DNA of 5,610 nucleotides. It comes from an uncultured Eubacteriales bacterium (GTDB lineage: Bacteria > Bacillota > Clostridia > Lachnospirales > Bianqueaceae). How positions within the stretch are numbered: position 1 is the stretch's first letter; every line of letters starts with the position of its first letter. The notes beneath the pieces are model-generated. The model saw only the letters and a program-made list of their open reading frames with translations, had not been told where the DNA came from and searched no databases. This document shows positions 4,937 to 5,610 of this stretch, piece after piece. Position numbers and translations under genes: made by a program. The DNA lies in contig CABUPM010000114.1 in NCBI GenBank assembly GCA_902493345.1, positions 1-5,610 on the forward strand. The letters run 5' to 3'.

Positions 4937-5610
4937 CGTATCAAATCCAAGCGCTGCGAGCTGCCGCAGCTGCCGGCTCTTTTATCAAACGGAACATCTC
5001 CGGGAGCATCCTCTGCGCCAATCAGCGTGTAGATGATGTAATGCACCCGTCTGGAAGCCGTCACCGCACTGTTTAGCTGACGTACCGAACCGCTGCAGAG
5101 ATTGCGCGGGTTCTTGTACTGCTCCTCCGGTTCCAGCGTCCGGTTGATCTCTTCAAAATCTTTATAGGAGATGACCGCCTCTCCCCGGATGACAAGCCTT
5201 CCCTTATAAGGTATATGCAGCGGGAGGCCGTAAAATGTCCGCGCGTTTTCTGTAATCTGCTCTCCGACTTCGCCGTTCCCTCGGGTGACCGCCTGTACTA
5301 GCTCTCCGTTCTCATAGGTCATAACAACGGTCAGTCCATCCAACTTCCATGAGAAAATTCCCCCATACTCCCCAATCCACTCCCGCAGCGCCTCACGGCT
5401 TTTGGTTTTATCCAAGGACAGCATCGGCCGATCATGCCGGACCTTGGGAAGCTCCGATAGCACTTGATAACCAACCTTTTGCGTCGGACTCCCGGACAGC
5501 CGGATCCCCGTTTCCGCTTCCAACGCTGTCAGCTCTTCATAGAGCGCGTCATACTCATGGTCGGACATAATCTCCCGCGCCTCTTGATAATAAGCGCGGG
5601 AGGCCCGATC
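4834..5610 (-). CDS. ligA: LigA fragment 1: domain Ia end and adenylylation domain
   Basis: The frame enters from the window edge and gives 258 residues. Only about the first 210 are ligase; after GAT AAA at 4986-4981 the remaining ~48 residues are out-of-frame readings that end at the stop at 4834. Seen are RAYYQEAREIMSDHEYDALY (5-24, NMN-binding domain Ia), SPTQKVG near 41, RPMLSLDKT near 61-69, the adenylated-lysine motif KLDG with Lys89 (codon 5346-5344), YENGELVQAVTRGNGEVGE (99-117), VIRGEAVIS near 140-148 and NPRNLCSGSVRQL (167-179). Relative to E. coli LigA, the His of domain Ia aligns with Tyr, the Glu two residues before the active-site Lys aligns with Ser, and GDG..GED reads GNG..GEQ. 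The two Arg of NPRN and SVRQL keep the E. coli spacing. Promoter and start codon lie outside the window. Confidence 0.85.
   Translation of the reverse strand, partial: DRASRAYYQEAREIMSDHEYDALYEELTALEAETGIRLSGSPTQKVGYQVLSELPKVRHDRPMLSLDKTKSREALREWIGEYGGIFSWKLDGLTVVMTYENGELVQAVTRGNGEVGEQITENARTFYGLPLHIPYKGRLVIRGEAVISYKDFEEINRTLEPEEQYKNPRNLCSGSVRQLNSAVTASRRVHYIIYTLIGAEDAPGDVPFDKRAGSCGSSQRLDLIRWNGRWCVRIPFWIQSNILRRAYLIKDFLRMAWS

Larger units (their letters stand above)
3720..5610 (-). pseudogene. ligA: NAD+-dependent DNA ligase, partial at 5' end and interrupted by two frameshifts
   Basis: LigA seals nicks in DNA during replication and repair, using NAD+ as adenylate donor. The region covers almost the whole protein: end of domain Ia (RAYYQEAREIMSDHEYD), adenylylation domain with KLDG, OB fold, Cys4 zinc finger, helix-hairpin-helix repeats and BRCT. 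The 5' end lies beyond the window; by comparison with the usual 650-670 residues, only some 20-30 residues should be missing. The coding frame changes twice. At the A4 run read on the minus strand at 4983-4980, one extra A would restore D-K-K-S-R-Q-L into ALGFDTVEW. Between 4018 and 4001, one extra base in T7 or GGG would join the helix-hairpin-helix part to the BRCT part. With two added bases the region has exactly 631 codons including the stop. All segments keep good family similarity, so either the damage is recent or the bases are sequencing/assembly errors. LigA is normally essential, so a second ligase copy or an error should be considered. Confidence 0.85.

Noticed and set aside
4976..4986. 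Programmed -1 frameshift at the first ligA break
   Set aside because: The site is GAT AAA AGA. Slipping back one base would place the Lys tRNA on TAA, with a first-position mismatch, and there is no seven-base slippery sequence. A lost A in the run is simpler.
3720..5610. Three separate small genes in place of ligA
   Set aside because: The three open segments are consecutive parts of one LigA with matching domain order, and the later two lack convincing start signals.

Overview
The window carries four genes, all read from the minus strand. In transcription order they are ligA (NAD+-dependent DNA ligase), glgC and glgD (the paired subunits of ADP-glucose pyrophosphorylase) and the start of glgA (glycogen synthase). 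A catalytic GlgC paired with a non-canonical GlgD is typical of Firmicutes. The style of the LigA protein (for example KLDGLT, TRGNGEVGE and NPRNLCSGSVRQL) reminds me of Clostridia, perhaps Lachnospiraceae. The taxon is an inference from protein style, not a search result.

Layout from high to low coordinates. 5610-3720 is ligA, cut at its 5' end by the window edge and broken by two frameshifts, near 4980-4983 and 4001-4018. It therefore reads as three open segments: adenylylation domain; OB fold, zinc finger and helix-hairpin-helix; BRCT. 3719-3574 is an intergenic region with a good sigma-A type promoter and a leader hairpin just before the glgC ribosome binding site. 3573-2377 is glgC and 2363-1239 is glgD; they lie 13 bases apart, and the glgD ribosome binding site overlaps the glgC stop codon. 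1238-1102 holds an intrinsic-terminator-like hairpin directly after glgD, then a near-consensus promoter for glgA. 1101-1 is glgA, 367 codons long up to the window edge and lacking its C-terminal part.

The three glg genes form a glycogen synthesis module. GlgC makes ADP-glucose from glucose-1-phosphate and ATP, GlgD probably partners and tunes it, and GlgA adds the glucosyl unit to the growing alpha-1,4-glucan. The signals suggest two transcription units: glgCD, which ends at the hairpin, and glgA from its own promoter. ligA is functionally unrelated and appears simply to be the upstream neighbour.

I see no mobile element, CRISPR array, RNA gene or clearly novel system. The points most worth a second look are the doubly frameshifted ligA, the departures of this ligase from several classical NAD+-ligase active-site residues, and the leader hairpin in front of glgC.
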